Assembly: GCA_035391225.1 (NCBI GenBank) | Contig: DAOPKN010000009.1 | Location: 12,945-76,944, forward strand | Source of the DNA: DAOPKN01 sp035391225 | Lineage (GTDB): Bacteria > Thermotogota > Thermotogae > MWEM01 | Reading direction: 5' to 3' | DNA: 64,000 nucleotides | In this document: piece after piece, positions 49,630-59,124 of the stretch | Layout of the letters: each line of letters begins with the position of its first letter | How positions within the stretch are numbered: the stretch's first letter is position 1 | Notes under the pieces: model-generated | The model's input: the letters and a program-made list of their open reading frames with translations, nothing else | Databases searched by the model: none | What the model was told of the DNA's origin: nothing | Translations under genes and position numbers: made by a program

Positions 49630-51285
49630 ATGATTCAACTTTCCATTGAGAATACCGGGGAACAATTCTCGGTGCCCAAAGCCACACAATTGGACGTTGT
49701 GTTGGACCAAAGCTCCTACTCTCCCCAGCTACCGGTTTTGGGGGCAAGAGTGAACAATCGACTTCGTGAAATGCGCTCCCCGGTTTTCATCGATTCCCAC
49801 GTGGAATTCATCGATGTTACCAACCCGGACGGCATGCGTATGGTACAGAGGGGCTTGGTGTTTCTGCTGTATATTGCCGCCAAGGAGGCATTCCCCGAGA
49901 GGAAACTGAAAGTATTGCACTCGTTGAACAACGCGCTGTACTGTGAACTGGGGGATTGGGTGTCCGAGAACGAGATACGCATCCTCAAGGAGAAGATGCG
50001 TGTTTTGGTGGAAGGAGACTTGCTCTTCTGGAAGGAAAAGTTGGACAAAATTGTCGCCCAGCGCCAATTCCAGCATGCCGGCGAATGGGACAAGGTGAAA
50101 GTCTTCACGTACCGGAAGAAAAGCACCATCAACATCTATCACTGTGGCGACTCACCGTTCACGAATTACTTCTACGGATATCTGCCCCGTTCCACGGGGC
50201 AACTCCGCATTTTCGACTTGCAAACCTACAACCAAGGGTTCTTGTTGGTCCACCCCACTCCGGAATTTCCGGACCGACTTCCGACGTACCGCCCGATTCC
50301 CAAGTTTTCCCAGGTTTTCCTCCAGTACCAACGCTGGGGAGAGATCCTGAAAATCGAATCGGTGGGAGATCTGAATGAGCGAATCGCCCAAGGGAAAATC
50401 AAGGAAGTCATCCAAATCGCCGAAGCACTGCACGAAAAGAAGATTGCCATGATCGCCGAGGAAATTTCGCGCGTTTCGCGTACCAAGTTGGTGCTGATCG
50501 CGGGGCCTTCCTCATCGGGGAAAACCACCACATCCAAGCGGCTCCAACTCCAGATGATGGCAAACGGGTTACGCCCCGTGGCCATCTCCATGGACGATTT
50601 TTTCGTGGAGCGCGACCAAACCCCGCGGGACGAGAACGGGCAGTTCGATTTCGAAAGTATCGATGCGATTGACTTGGATTTGTTCAATCGCACGTTGGTG
50701 CAGTTGCTGGATGGCCATGAAGTGGAAATGCCGCGTTTCGATTTCCGTTTGGGCAAGAAAGTACCCAGCGGTCACTCTTTCCGGGTGCAAAAAGACCAAC
50801 CCATCATCGTGGAGGGTATCCATGGATTGAACGAGAGACTCACGGAAAAGATTCCCCGGGAAGTGAAGTTCAAGATATACGTGAGTGCACTGACCCAGCT
50901 GAGTATCGATGATGTGAACCGCATCCCTACCACCGATACGCGAATGATTCGCCGGATTGTTCGGGATCACCATTCTCGCGGACACTCCGCCATTCGCACG
51001 ATTCAAATGTGGGGATCGGTTCGCAGGGGAGAGTCGCGCTTCATTTTCCCCTTCCAAGAGGATGCCGATGTGATGTTCAGCTCGGCGCTCTCCTACGAGC
51101 TTTCCATTCTGAAGCTCTTTGCAGAACCTTTACTGGTAATGATCAACGAGGAGGACTACGAGAACACCGAAGCGAAGAGATTGCTCAAATTCTTGGAGTA
51201 CTTCTTGCCCATCACGAACATTGAAGACGTCCCGCGCAATTCCATCTTGCGGGAGTTCATCGGGGGGAGCATATTTGAGTATTGA
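49630..51285 (+). CDS. Uridine/nucleoside kinase with N-terminal ThrRS-like domains
   Basis: A 551-residue fusion. The N-terminal 260 residues resemble the TGS and second additional domains of threonyl-tRNA synthetase (LGARVNNRLREM, then the LHSLNNALYCE segment). The C-terminal half is a P-loop kinase of the uridine kinase/phosphoribulokinase family, with Walker A GPSSSGKTT (Lys298), SMDDFFVERDQTP and IIVEGIHGLN. This architecture is known in Thermotogota and Firmicutes; the preferred nucleoside is uncertain. The ATG follows AAAAGGAGG. The repressor gene downstream overlaps its end. Confidence 0.88.
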   Translation: MIQLSIENTGEQFSVPKATQLDVVLDQSSYSPQLPVLGARVNNRLREMRSPVFIDSHVEFIDVTNPDGMRMVQRGLVFLLYIAAKEAFPERKLKVLHSLNNALYCELGDWVSENEIRILKEKMRVLVEGDLLFWKEKLDKIVAQRQFQHAGEWDKVKVFTYRKKSTINIYHCGDSPFTNYFYGYLPRSTGQLRIFDLQTYNQGFLLVHPTPEFPDRLPTYRPIPKFSQVFLQYQRWGEILKIESVGDLNERIAQGKIKEVIQIAEALHEKKIAMIAEEISRVSRTKLVLIAGPSSSGKTTTSKRLQLQMMANGLRPVAISMDDFFVERDQTPRDENGQFDFESIDAIDLDLFNRTLVQLLDGHEVEMPRFDFRLGKKVPSGHSFRVQKDQPIIVEGIHGLNERLTEKIPREVKFKIYVSALTQLSIDDVNRIPTTDTRMIRRIVRDHHSRGHSAIRTIQMWGSVRRGESRFIFPFQEDADVMFSSALSYELSILKLFAEPLLVMINEEDYENTEAKRLLKFLEYFLPITNIEDVPRNSILREFIGGSIFEY

Positions 51286-51598
51286 AGCTTCCCAAACCCC
51301 AGGTTCCCCCCCCGGGAATCTGGAAGAAATCCTCAAACGCTTGAAGCGTGTGGAAGGGCAGATTCGGGGGATTCAAAAGATGTTGGAGGAAAAAAGAAAC
51401 TGCTCCCAAGTCTTGGTGCAAATTTCTGCGGCGCGTTCCGCTTTGGATTCCATCTCGCGCTTGGTATTGGCAGGCAACGTGAAACGCTGTTTCTCCGAAC
51501 TTTCCCAGTCGTCGGACCTTCAAAACATCGAAGACCTGGTGCAAAGTATCTCTCTTTTGTTTTCCAAGATCCCTTTTGATACCAACGACACGCAATGA
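51275..51598 (+). CDS. CsoR/FrmR-family transcriptional repressor, CstR-like
   Basis: A 107-residue all-helical DNA-binding protein of the CsoR/RcnR/FrmR family, starting at TTG 51275 with GGGGGGAG upstream. The helix pattern LKRVEGQIRGIQKMLEE is diagnostic. The Cu(I) sensor triad Cys-His-Cys appears here as Cys43, Asn68 and Cys72 with the same 25- and 4-residue spacing, so the His is replaced. A two-Cys form without His is what I recall for CstR, which senses persulfides. The next genes are an S41 protease and membrane proteins, which may be its targets. Confidence 0.85.
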   Translation: MSIEASQTPGSPPGNLEEILKRLKRVEGQIRGIQKMLEEKRNCSQVLVQISAARSALDSISRLVLAGNVKRCFSELSQSSDLQNIEDLVQSISLLFSKIPFDTNDTQ

Positions 51599-51611
51599 AG
51601 GAGGTCTTTTC

Positions 51612-52826
51612 ATGAAAAAAGCTTTGAAAACAACCGTTGTTCTGTTCATGGTTCTTTTTGTCCTCTCCTTCTCTTGGACCCTTTTTGGCAAAAACGAAAC
51701 GGTGAACGTGTACCAAAAACTACAACCCTTTTTTGAATCCCTGAATTTCATTGAAAAAGAGTACTACGAAAAGGACACACTCGATTTCGATGCGTTGATC
51801 GATGCAAGCGTACGCGGTGTCATTGCGGGTTTGGACGATCCTTTCAGTTACTACCTGACACCCAACGACGTGGAAGAGGCGAAAATTGAACAGGAGGGAG
51901 AATACGGGGGCCTTGGCATCGAGGTTACCTACGATGCGCAATTCAAGTTGATCCGCGTGGTTGCCCCCATGTTTGGAACACCCGCCTACAAAGCGGGCGT
52001 CAAGGCCGGAGACCTCATCCTGACGATCGATGCGAGTCCGGTGGAGGACATGACCTACATGGAAGCCGTGAACAACCTTAGGGGTGTTCCCGGAACCATC
52101 GTAACGCTGGAGGTCGCCCGGGAAGAAGTGGGGGTCCTGGAATTCGTGATCGAACGCACCCTTGTGCACCAAGCCATGGTGCAGAACAGTTTCCTCGAGA
52201 CCTCCGGCAATAAAATCGGCTACGTTCGGATCAACAGTTTCTTCCGAAACACTTCCGAGGAATTGGCGCAGGCCATCAAATCCCTCTTGGGCAAAGGCGC
52301 GCAGGGTTTCATTCTTGATTTGCGCGATAACCCGGGAGGATACCTAACCCAAGCCATCATGGTGGCTTCCCAATTCGTGGACTCCGGGGAGGTAATCGTG
52401 ACCACACGGTCCTCCGATGGGTTCATCAACACGCTTCTATCGATCGGGAACAACAATCCCGACTTTCCCTTGGTAACCCTCATCAACGGGGGAAGCGCCT
52501 CGTCTTCGGAAATTCTGGCCGGTGCCTTGCGCGATCATAACTTAACCACTTTGGTGGGAGAAAAAAGTTTCGGGAAAGCAGCGGTTCAAACCCTTTTCCC
52601 ACTTTCCAACGGGGGCGAATTGTGGCTGACAACCGCGCATTACTTGACACCCAACGGGGCAGATATCCATATGCAGGGGATTGAACCCGACATCCTGGTG
52701 GAGCCCGGTGAAGAAATCGAGGAAATCGCCTTGGAAAGCGATAGCACCTTGTATGAGATCCAAATATTCCCGGAGAAAGATTTGCAACTCAAAACGGCGT
52801 TGCAACTTCTCGTCGATCAACTCTGA
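51612..52826 (+). CDS. S41 C-terminal processing peptidase
   Basis: 404-residue exported serine protease of the CtpA/Prc type. An N-terminal signal anchor (about 5-25) is followed by a PDZ domain (about 95-175: GGLGIEVTYD, AGVKAGDLIL). The catalytic dyad is Ser297 in GGSASSSEI and Lys322 in KSFGKAAVQ, at the expected 25-residue spacing. It cleaves proteins near their C-termini outside the membrane. An AGGAGGT site precedes the ATG. Confidence 0.94.
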   Translation: MKKALKTTVVLFMVLFVLSFSWTLFGKNETVNVYQKLQPFFESLNFIEKEYYEKDTLDFDALIDASVRGVIAGLDDPFSYYLTPNDVEEAKIEQEGEYGGLGIEVTYDAQFKLIRVVAPMFGTPAYKAGVKAGDLILTIDASPVEDMTYMEAVNNLRGVPGTIVTLEVAREEVGVLEFVIERTLVHQAMVQNSFLETSGNKIGYVRINSFFRNTSEELAQAIKSLLGKGAQGFILDLRDNPGGYLTQAIMVASQFVDSGEVIVTTRSSDGFINTLLSIGNNNPDFPLVTLINGGSASSSEILAGALRDHNLTTLVGEKSFGKAAVQTLFPLSNGGELWLTTAHYLTPNGADIHMQGIEPDILVEPGEEIEEIALESDSTLYEIQIFPEKDLQLKTALQLLVDQL

Positions 52827-52829
52827 GCC

Positions 52830-53753
52830 ATGTTCTCCGTTTTTCTGCGTTTGTTGTCCATCGTTTTGGCTGTTTTTGCCCTTTTCTTTGGGGTGAGGGC
52901 CTTGCTGGATGCAAACCGCATTGCACAACCGGTGGAAAAGGTGCTAACCAACCCACCGGTTGTTTCCTTTTCTTCCCGCCCAAATCCGCTGCTCCAAGCT
53001 GGTTTGTTGGAAGAGAAGGCCCCTGCCTTGATCCCGGAAGGATTGCGCCTGTATCCCCGTGCCAACAACCAGTGGGAAGCACTCGATTTTGAAACGTTCG
53101 AGTACGCGGTATCTCGTATTTGGGGATCGGGAGCCATTCCCGGTGTGGAAAAAAAGGTGTTTGAACGCAGTTACCTCGGGCAAACGTACGTTTCTCTTGC
53201 CTGGGCTCGCGACGGGCAACTGTTGGTATTCTACCGGCCAAAGATCCTGGTGAAAGTCGTGGGGTACGGCAAAGATCCGTTGCTGTTGGACAACGAGAAC
53301 TTATCGTCCCCCTTGGTGTGTGGGATCTACCCATTTGAAGGGGAATCCGAGCAAACCGCCTCTTTTCTGCGCAACGCCCAATACCCCTACTTTTTGGCTT
53401 TTCCTTCCCGCGCGGCTTCGCTGGAAGGGCAAGAAGCTACGCTGGCCCGGCAGGAAACACTGTTCCCGTATTTTGGCCAAACGGTCTCTCCGGATTTCCA
53501 ACCCAGGTGGTTTTCTGCGCAAATGGAGTTTCCCGAACCCAGCGAAGAGGAGCTTTCCCGCAACCACCCCACGTACTGGAGAATGCGTGCTGCTCTTTTC
53601 GAGTCTGTTTTGGCTTCCTTTTCCGAAGGCTATTCCGTGTTCGAGCTACAAGCCACGATCCCCTCCATACAGGTTTTTTTCCAGGTTTTGGAAGAGATGC
53701 AACCCTTCCCAGTTGGATTCGTGGATTACCTTTTCTGGGAGCTTTCCCCATGA
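52830..53753 (+). CDS. Membrane-anchored protein of unknown function
   Basis: I do not recognise this 307-residue protein. One hydrophobic segment (about 5-25) should anchor it with the rest outside. The body is rich in aromatic residues and Pro, with no Cys cluster or known catalytic motif. The ribosome binding site is weak and it starts three bases after the protease stop. Its stop overlaps the next gene (ATGA), so it is probably coupled to the membrane protein there. Confidence 0.6.
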   Translation: MFSVFLRLLSIVLAVFALFFGVRALLDANRIAQPVEKVLTNPPVVSFSSRPNPLLQAGLLEEKAPALIPEGLRLYPRANNQWEALDFETFEYAVSRIWGSGAIPGVEKKVFERSYLGQTYVSLAWARDGQLLVFYRPKILVKVVGYGKDPLLLDNENLSSPLVCGIYPFEGESEQTASFLRNAQYPYFLAFPSRAASLEGQEATLARQETLFPYFGQTVSPDFQPRWFSAQMEFPEPSEEELSRNHPTYWRMRAALFESVLASFSEGYSVFELQATIPSIQVFFQVLEEMQPFPVGFVDYLFWELSP

Positions 53754-54268
53754 GCCTTTTCTTTGACGCGCTCTTTTTTCCCAAGTCCCTCCTCAAGCAT
53801 CCTGCTCCCAACCCGATCCGTTCTTTCCTTGCCTTCGTGATGGTTTTTGGGGTCAATTTGGCAGCGTACTACGGTTCGCCCTTTCGATGGACGGCTTTCT
53901 TCCATACTTGGGGTTTGGGTGGGGTAGCATGGTTACTGCTCTTGCCCGTGATCGTTTTTTTCTTCTTGTTTGGGTTGTACTTGCTGCTTTTTTTTGGCCT
54001 ATTTCGCCGGATCACCCCCAATGATCCGATTCGCTTCAAGAACTGGTTTGGTTTTTCGTACGCGCCGTTCCTGTTTCTCCCGGTATGCCTCGCTTTCTTT
54101 CGTGGGTCGTTTCCCGTTCAAGTGGTGCTGGGGGTTCTGATGATGCTTCTTCTGTTGGTGTGGTCATTCATGGTTTTCCTTGCGGTTCGGGTGGGGTTTT
54201 TCCAAACCCTTGCCAAATCCCTGGTGGATGGCTTATTATTGGCCCTTTTCTTGGTTTTTTCTTCGTAG
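53750..54268 (+). CDS. Polytopic membrane protein, Yip1-like
   Basis: A 172-residue protein with about five membrane segments. The layout, a short cytoplasmic N-terminus with KHPAPNP, hydrophobic pairs and a central FKNWFGFSYAP segment, resembles bacterial Yip1-domain proteins. No function is established. It overlaps the preceding gene by four bases and the RND transporter follows at once. Confidence 0.6.
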   Translation: MSLFFDALFFPKSLLKHPAPNPIRSFLAFVMVFGVNLAAYYGSPFRWTAFFHTWGLGGVAWLLLLPVIVFFFLFGLYLLLFFGLFRRITPNDPIRFKNWFGFSYAPFLFLPVCLAFFRGSFPVQVVLGVLMMLLLLVWSFMVFLAVRVGFFQTLAKSLVDGLLLALFLVFSS

Positions 54269-54271
54269 TGG

Positions 54272-56836
54272 ATGGGAGTGAAGGTGTTGCACAACGATAA
54301 AAAGGGAACGTCTTTCGTTTTTTTCCGTTGGATCGGAACTTTCTCCACGCGGTTTTGGAAAGAAATCCTTCTCATCACCGTTTTGGTTTCCATCCTAATG
54401 GGGTACTTGGCCACAAATACCCGCATCGAGACCGACCTTACCGTGCTGCTTCCGGAGGACGATCCCTATTCGCAGAAATACAAGGAACTCTTTTCCTCGG
54501 ATAGTATTGGCGATTCGCTGGTTATTGTGGTGAAGACGGGGGGAGATCGGAAAGAAGCCTATGCTTGTGCCCAAGAAATCAAGACAGAATTGGAACAGAT
54601 GGTGGATATCGTGCATTTCTTCCGCAAAACGGATGCCGTGTCCATGATGGGAAGCATGGGTGTTATGCTGACCAACGCAGATGTCTTCACCGATCTTTCG
54701 CGAACCCTGGATTTCGTGGATTTTGTGCTCACCGACCCGATGCAAATCGATTTTAAGCTCGTTCGTGAAGCAGGAATTGCCTTCTACAAGATCCAGACCC
54801 TGTTCGATGACCTGCAAGACATGGACCAAATCGACAAGTACGCCATGCTCAGCCAAGATGGTGAGGCGATGGTACTCAATGCCGTACTGACGAAAAGCGC
54901 CGTGGATTTCGATTTTACCGTTTCCGCCATTTCCACTCTCCGAAAGAAGGTGGAGGAAATCACGTCCCGGTACGGTTTCTCCTTTGGTTTTTCCGGGAAT
55001 TACCAGGTCGGGATTGACACCCAAAAAGTTGTGGGGAAGGATTTCCAGCTTACCACCCTTTTCGCGTTGGTCACGATTACCATCTTGTTCTTCCTGGTAT
55101 ACGGGAACCTTTTCATCACCATTGCCGTCTTTCTTTCGCTCGTCACCGCCGGGTTGTTTTCGCTGGGGGTTTTTTACCTGCTCTTTGGTACCCTGGAATT
55201 TACCTCCAGCTTCGTGTTGGCCCTTTTGTTTGGCCTGGGTATTGATTTTGCCATTCACATGGCGAACCGCACCAACGAGTATATTTCGCAACATAATCCG
55301 TCGTTCAATACGTGCCCTGGAAAGCAAAAAAGGGGCTGGACGGCCAGAGCACTGCGGGAAGCCATCCAAAGTTCGGGGAAGAGTGTTTTCATTGGTGCAT
55401 TAACCACGATTGCGGCTTTTTTTTCGCTGGTACTCGTAGACTCCCCCGGATTACAGCGGATAGGTCTTTTGGCCGGGGTGGGGATCTTCATTTACTGGGT
55501 GGTCATGGTATTCATTTTGCCCGCGTGGCTCTTACTCTTCGCGCCGTTTCTCCGTTTTTTCCCGACGCGACGGCGAATGGAAAAACACCTTGCCGGACTT
55601 GCCCTTTTCTTCCGCTCGAAAAAATCCATTTGGCTTCCCATTTGTATCGTGGTGCTTTGCATTCCCGCGCTTTTTTTCATGGTGCAAAATTTCTTGGGGT
55701 TTGATTTTACACCCGCCTCCATCGTTCCCGAGGACTTGGAAAGCAAGCAAATGTTGGACCTGATGAGTGAGAAGGATCTCTCCTTTTCGGTCGACGATTC
55801 GGTGGTAGCATTCCTGGATGATCCCACTAAGCTTCCAGACGCGGAGAAAAGGATCTTCGAGGAGTGTTCCCACCTGGACAGAATCATCTCGCTGGGAACC
55901 ACGATTCCCGCTTCGCTGGTGAGCGATTATTCCTCTTTCAAGGAGAAGGCAACCAAATTGATGGACGAGTCCCAGAACGCTTTCACACTGGTTCTGCTCA
56001 AGAAGCTCAGGGCATACGATGACATGAAAGCATGGCTTGACCTGCTGGTGGAAAGTCCCGATTTTTCGGGTTTTTCCCAGAGAATGTTTTCTTCCACTCT
56101 CCTTCCCAAGGAGGCCTCCCAGTTTTTTACCGGTGAGCTGGATGGCAAAATGCAGCTCAAAATGTATATCATCAGTTCGGAAGATATTTGGAGAGAGAAC
56201 CGTTTGAAAGTATTCCTGCAGGAACTCAACCAAACGGAGTTTTCCTTCTTTGGTTACCCCGTGATTTACTACCGGGTGATGCAGCAAGTGATTTCCGCGA
56301 TCACCATCTCCATTTTGATTGCAAGCGTGATCATCGGGATAACCGTGGTCCTGGGGCTCAAGAATTTTTCGGATTCGCTGTTCGTGATTTCCGCGCTTGG
56401 GTTAACCATTGTTTTCTTCTACGGGCTTTCCTACCTCTTGGGGTTCCATGTCAATTTCATGACCTTCCTGGCGCTACCTCTCCTCATGGGGATTGGAATC
56501 GATGGACCGGTTCACTTGTTGCATCGGATCCAAGAAGAGAACAAGAAAAACCAATCCTCCACTGCGCTTTCTTTCTCCCAGATGTTGAAAGAGGTGGTTT
56601 TTGGGACGGGGCTTGCCGTTACCCTGAGTGCTTTCACCACCGCCGTAGCCTTTTTCAGCTTTTCCCTTGCCAGTTCGCCTCTTTTGCGGGAATTCGGGAT
56701 TTCCCTTGGAATCGGCGTTCTCGTGAACTGGGCCATCTCCCTGGGGTGGGTGCTGGTTCTCAAGTTGCGCATGCTTCGACATCCCGATCAAACGCCAGCG
56801 GAGGCACCCATTCCAAACCGGGAGGACCCAAAATGA
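54272..56836 (+). CDS. RND/MMPL superfamily transporter
   Basis: An 854-residue protein with the two-fold RND plan: membrane segment, large exterior domain, then five membrane segments, repeated. Conserved membrane motifs are GLGIDFAIHMANR in the first half and MGIGIDGPVHLLHRI in the second, each with the Asp expected for proton coupling. MMPL-type members move lipids or hopanoid-like molecules. Start choice is uncertain: ATG 54272, or TTG 54287 with better spacing from GGAG. It is coupled to pullulanase by an ATGA overlap, although the functions look unrelated. Confidence 0.88.
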   Translation: MGVKVLHNDKKGTSFVFFRWIGTFSTRFWKEILLITVLVSILMGYLATNTRIETDLTVLLPEDDPYSQKYKELFSSDSIGDSLVIVVKTGGDRKEAYACAQEIKTELEQMVDIVHFFRKTDAVSMMGSMGVMLTNADVFTDLSRTLDFVDFVLTDPMQIDFKLVREAGIAFYKIQTLFDDLQDMDQIDKYAMLSQDGEAMVLNAVLTKSAVDFDFTVSAISTLRKKVEEITSRYGFSFGFSGNYQVGIDTQKVVGKDFQLTTLFALVTITILFFLVYGNLFITIAVFLSLVTAGLFSLGVFYLLFGTLEFTSSFVLALLFGLGIDFAIHMANRTNEYISQHNPSFNTCPGKQKRGWTARALREAIQSSGKSVFIGALTTIAAFFSLVLVDSPGLQRIGLLAGVGIFIYWVVMVFILPAWLLLFAPFLRFFPTRRRMEKHLAGLALFFRSKKSIWLPICIVVLCIPALFFMVQNFLGFDFTPASIVPEDLESKQMLDLMSEKDLSFSVDDSVVAFLDDPTKLPDAEKRIFEECSHLDRIISLGTTIPASLVSDYSSFKEKATKLMDESQNAFTLVLLKKLRAYDDMKAWLDLLVESPDFSGFSQRMFSSTLLPKEASQFFTGELDGKMQLKMYIISSEDIWRENRLKVFLQELNQTEFSFFGYPVIYYRVMQQVISAITISILIASVIIGITVVLGLKNFSDSLFVISALGLTIVFFYGLSYLLGFHVNFMTFLALPLLMGIGIDGPVHLLHRIQEENKKNQSSTALSFSQMLKEVVFGTGLAVTLSAFTTAVAFFSFSLASSPLLREFGISLGIGVLVNWAISLGWVLVLKLRMLRHPDQTPAEAPIPNREDPK

Positions 56837-59040
56837 ACCATCCTTCTTCTGCTTCCCCTTTGAAATTGGCCTTTTTGCAAACCGCGGAAAAGGGGGTTGC
56901 GAGTTTTGTGGATCCATTGCCTTTTGCACTGGAGCAACTTCGCTTCCAGCTGCTCCTTGGATCCGGGGGAAAAATGGAGATCACGGAGTTTGTGGCACTT
57001 TCTTCTCCCCCCCCTGGAGAAAACCTTTTCCACTCGCCGGGAACCGTACTGTTTTCTTTTGGGTTGGCTTCCCCACTTTCCCTGGAGCAATGCAGTGATC
57101 GTATCGAAATGGTGGGGTACTGGAAAAAAAGCAACCTGGAAGTAACCCGGGTCCGCGTCAAGAAAACGGGTATCGTGGATGTGCTCTTCCCGCAGCGCTG
57201 TGGGCCCCTCTTCCCGCAATTCACCCCGGAACATACCCTCTTTCGCGTTTTTGCACCGCTTGCCCAAGCAGTGAACTTGGGAATTTTCGCGGAGCCGGAT
57301 GCTTTCGCGCCATCCATGGTCATCCCCATGCAACGAAACGCGAATGGCACCTGGAGCGTGCAATTGGAAGGAAACCACCACGGAACTTTTTACCGCTATT
57401 TCCTACAACAGGAAGGAGAAATGGTGTCCACCATTGATCCGTACTCGCATGGCTTGAGCGTCAACTCCCAAAAATCGGTCATCCTGGATCCCGAGTTTTG
57501 CCAGGTTCCAGGCTGGGAAACGGATAGGCGTGTTCGCCTGGAAAACCCCGTGGATGCGGTCGTGTATGAAACCCATGTGCGCGATTTCACCGCTGGTCTG
57601 CAGTCCTGGGGATGCGCGGTGGGAAAATTCCTTTCCACCTGCAAACAGGGGCTTTCCCTTCCTTCTGGTGAAAGCGTGGGGTTTGACCATCTCCTGGACT
57701 TGGGAGTCACACACGTGCATTTTCTCCCCTTACAAGATTTTGGCTCCGTGGACGAGACGCACCCTTCGGATTACAACTGGGGATACGATCCCGTGTGCTT
57801 CACCGTGCCAGAAGGCTCCTACTCCAGTGATCCCCATGATCCCGTGTGCCGGATTCGGGAAATGAAGAGCATGATCCACTCGTTTCACCGGGCCGGGATC
57901 GGGGTAATCCTCGACGTGGTCTACAACCACACCTACCAGGTGCAGGAAAGCCACTTCCAAAAAACCGTTCCGGATTACTTCTACCGGTTTTGTTCGGACG
58001 GATCGTTTTCCAACGGTTCCGGATGTGGAAACGAAGTGGCCACGGAACGGATCCACGTCCGGGATTTTTTGTACCAAACCCTTCGCTTCTGGCTCGAACA
58101 ATACCACGTGGATGGGTTCCGGTTCGACTTGATGGGCCTTTTTGACCGGGATGGCATGGAAGAAATTGCGCAGAAGCTGCACGAAGATTTTCCCGGAATG
58201 CTTGCCTACGGGGAACCCTGGACCGGGGGACAAGCAGCTATCCCGGACGAGAAGAGGTGTAGCCTGGGTTTCCAAAAGAACACCCAGCTTGCCGTGTTTG
58301 GAGATCGATTCCGTGACGCGCTAAAGGGAAGGCCCGACGATGGTAGCCCTGGGTTCATCCAGGGGGACCTTTCCCGAACATGGGATGTTGCCCGGGGGCT
58401 TCTTGGAGACACCCTTGCCCTTGTTTCGCACGAGAACCCAGTAGCAAGCGCCCCCGCAGAGATGGTTCATTACGTTTCCTGCCATGACAACCTATCCCTT
58501 CGCGACAAGTTGCAGAAGGTGCAACCCGGAAGGGACATCTTTTCTTATTTGCAAGCTGCAAAGGCAGCCTTTTTCCTGCTTTTTCTTTCCCAGGGGATTC
58601 CATTTCTGCAAGCCGGGAGCGAGTTTTTCCGCACGAAAATGGGACACGCCAATCCCTACAACGCTTCGGATTTCGTGAACGCGATACGTTGGGAACAAAA
58701 ACATGTTTTTCAGGACCTAACGGCGTACGTGAAAGGATTGATTTCCCTTCGCAAGCAACATTCCCTGTTTCGCATGCGTACCGGGAAAGAGGTTGCGAAA
58801 CGAATGCGCCTTGTGCAAGCCTCGGAGGGCATCATCCAGTTGGCGTTGAAAGGATCGAACGGGGATGACTGGCAAAGAGTTCAGATCATCGTGAACTTCT
58901 CCTTGCAGGATGTTTCCTTTTCACTTGCATCCGGGGAATGGCGCATTTTCGCGAATCCTCTCGTGGCGGGAAGCCTTTGTGGCATCGTGCGGAAGCATCT
59001 TGTGGCATCCCCTGCCAGTTGGTATTTGTGTGCGATGTAG
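56833..59040 (+). CDS. pulA: Type I pullulanase (GH13)
   Basis: Debranching enzyme that hydrolyses alpha-1,6 links in pullulan, limit dextrins or glycogen. The 735 residues contain a beta-rich N-terminal domain, a CBM48-like domain (LFRVFAPLAQ), the pullulanase motif YNWGYDP and the GH13 catalytic residues Asp432 (DGFRFDLMG), Glu461 (YGEPW) and Asp552 (SCHDN). It has no signal peptide, so it likely acts in the cytoplasm on imported maltodextrins or glycogen. The ATG overlaps the transporter stop. Confidence 0.94.
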   Translation: MNHPSSASPLKLAFLQTAEKGVASFVDPLPFALEQLRFQLLLGSGGKMEITEFVALSSPPPGENLFHSPGTVLFSFGLASPLSLEQCSDRIEMVGYWKKSNLEVTRVRVKKTGIVDVLFPQRCGPLFPQFTPEHTLFRVFAPLAQAVNLGIFAEPDAFAPSMVIPMQRNANGTWSVQLEGNHHGTFYRYFLQQEGEMVSTIDPYSHGLSVNSQKSVILDPEFCQVPGWETDRRVRLENPVDAVVYETHVRDFTAGLQSWGCAVGKFLSTCKQGLSLPSGESVGFDHLLDLGVTHVHFLPLQDFGSVDETHPSDYNWGYDPVCFTVPEGSYSSDPHDPVCRIREMKSMIHSFHRAGIGVILDVVYNHTYQVQESHFQKTVPDYFYRFCSDGSFSNGSGCGNEVATERIHVRDFLYQTLRFWLEQYHVDGFRFDLMGLFDRDGMEEIAQKLHEDFPGMLAYGEPWTGGQAAIPDEKRCSLGFQKNTQLAVFGDRFRDALKGRPDDGSPGFIQGDLSRTWDVARGLLGDTLALVSHENPVASAPAEMVHYVSCHDNLSLRDKLQKVQPGRDIFSYLQAAKAAFFLLFLSQGIPFLQAGSEFFRTKMGHANPYNASDFVNAIRWEQKHVFQDLTAYVKGLISLRKQHSLFRMRTGKEVAKRMRLVQASEGIIQLALKGSNGDDWQRVQIIVNFSLQDVSFSLASGEWRIFANPLVAGSLCGIVRKHLVASPASWYLCAM

Positions 59041-59124
59041 CGCTAGCTCGTGATAGAAGGGTTGAAACTTTCCTTGGAAAATGGTATGTTGACCTGGGCT
59101 CATTTTTCGCAGCGGAGGGACACC

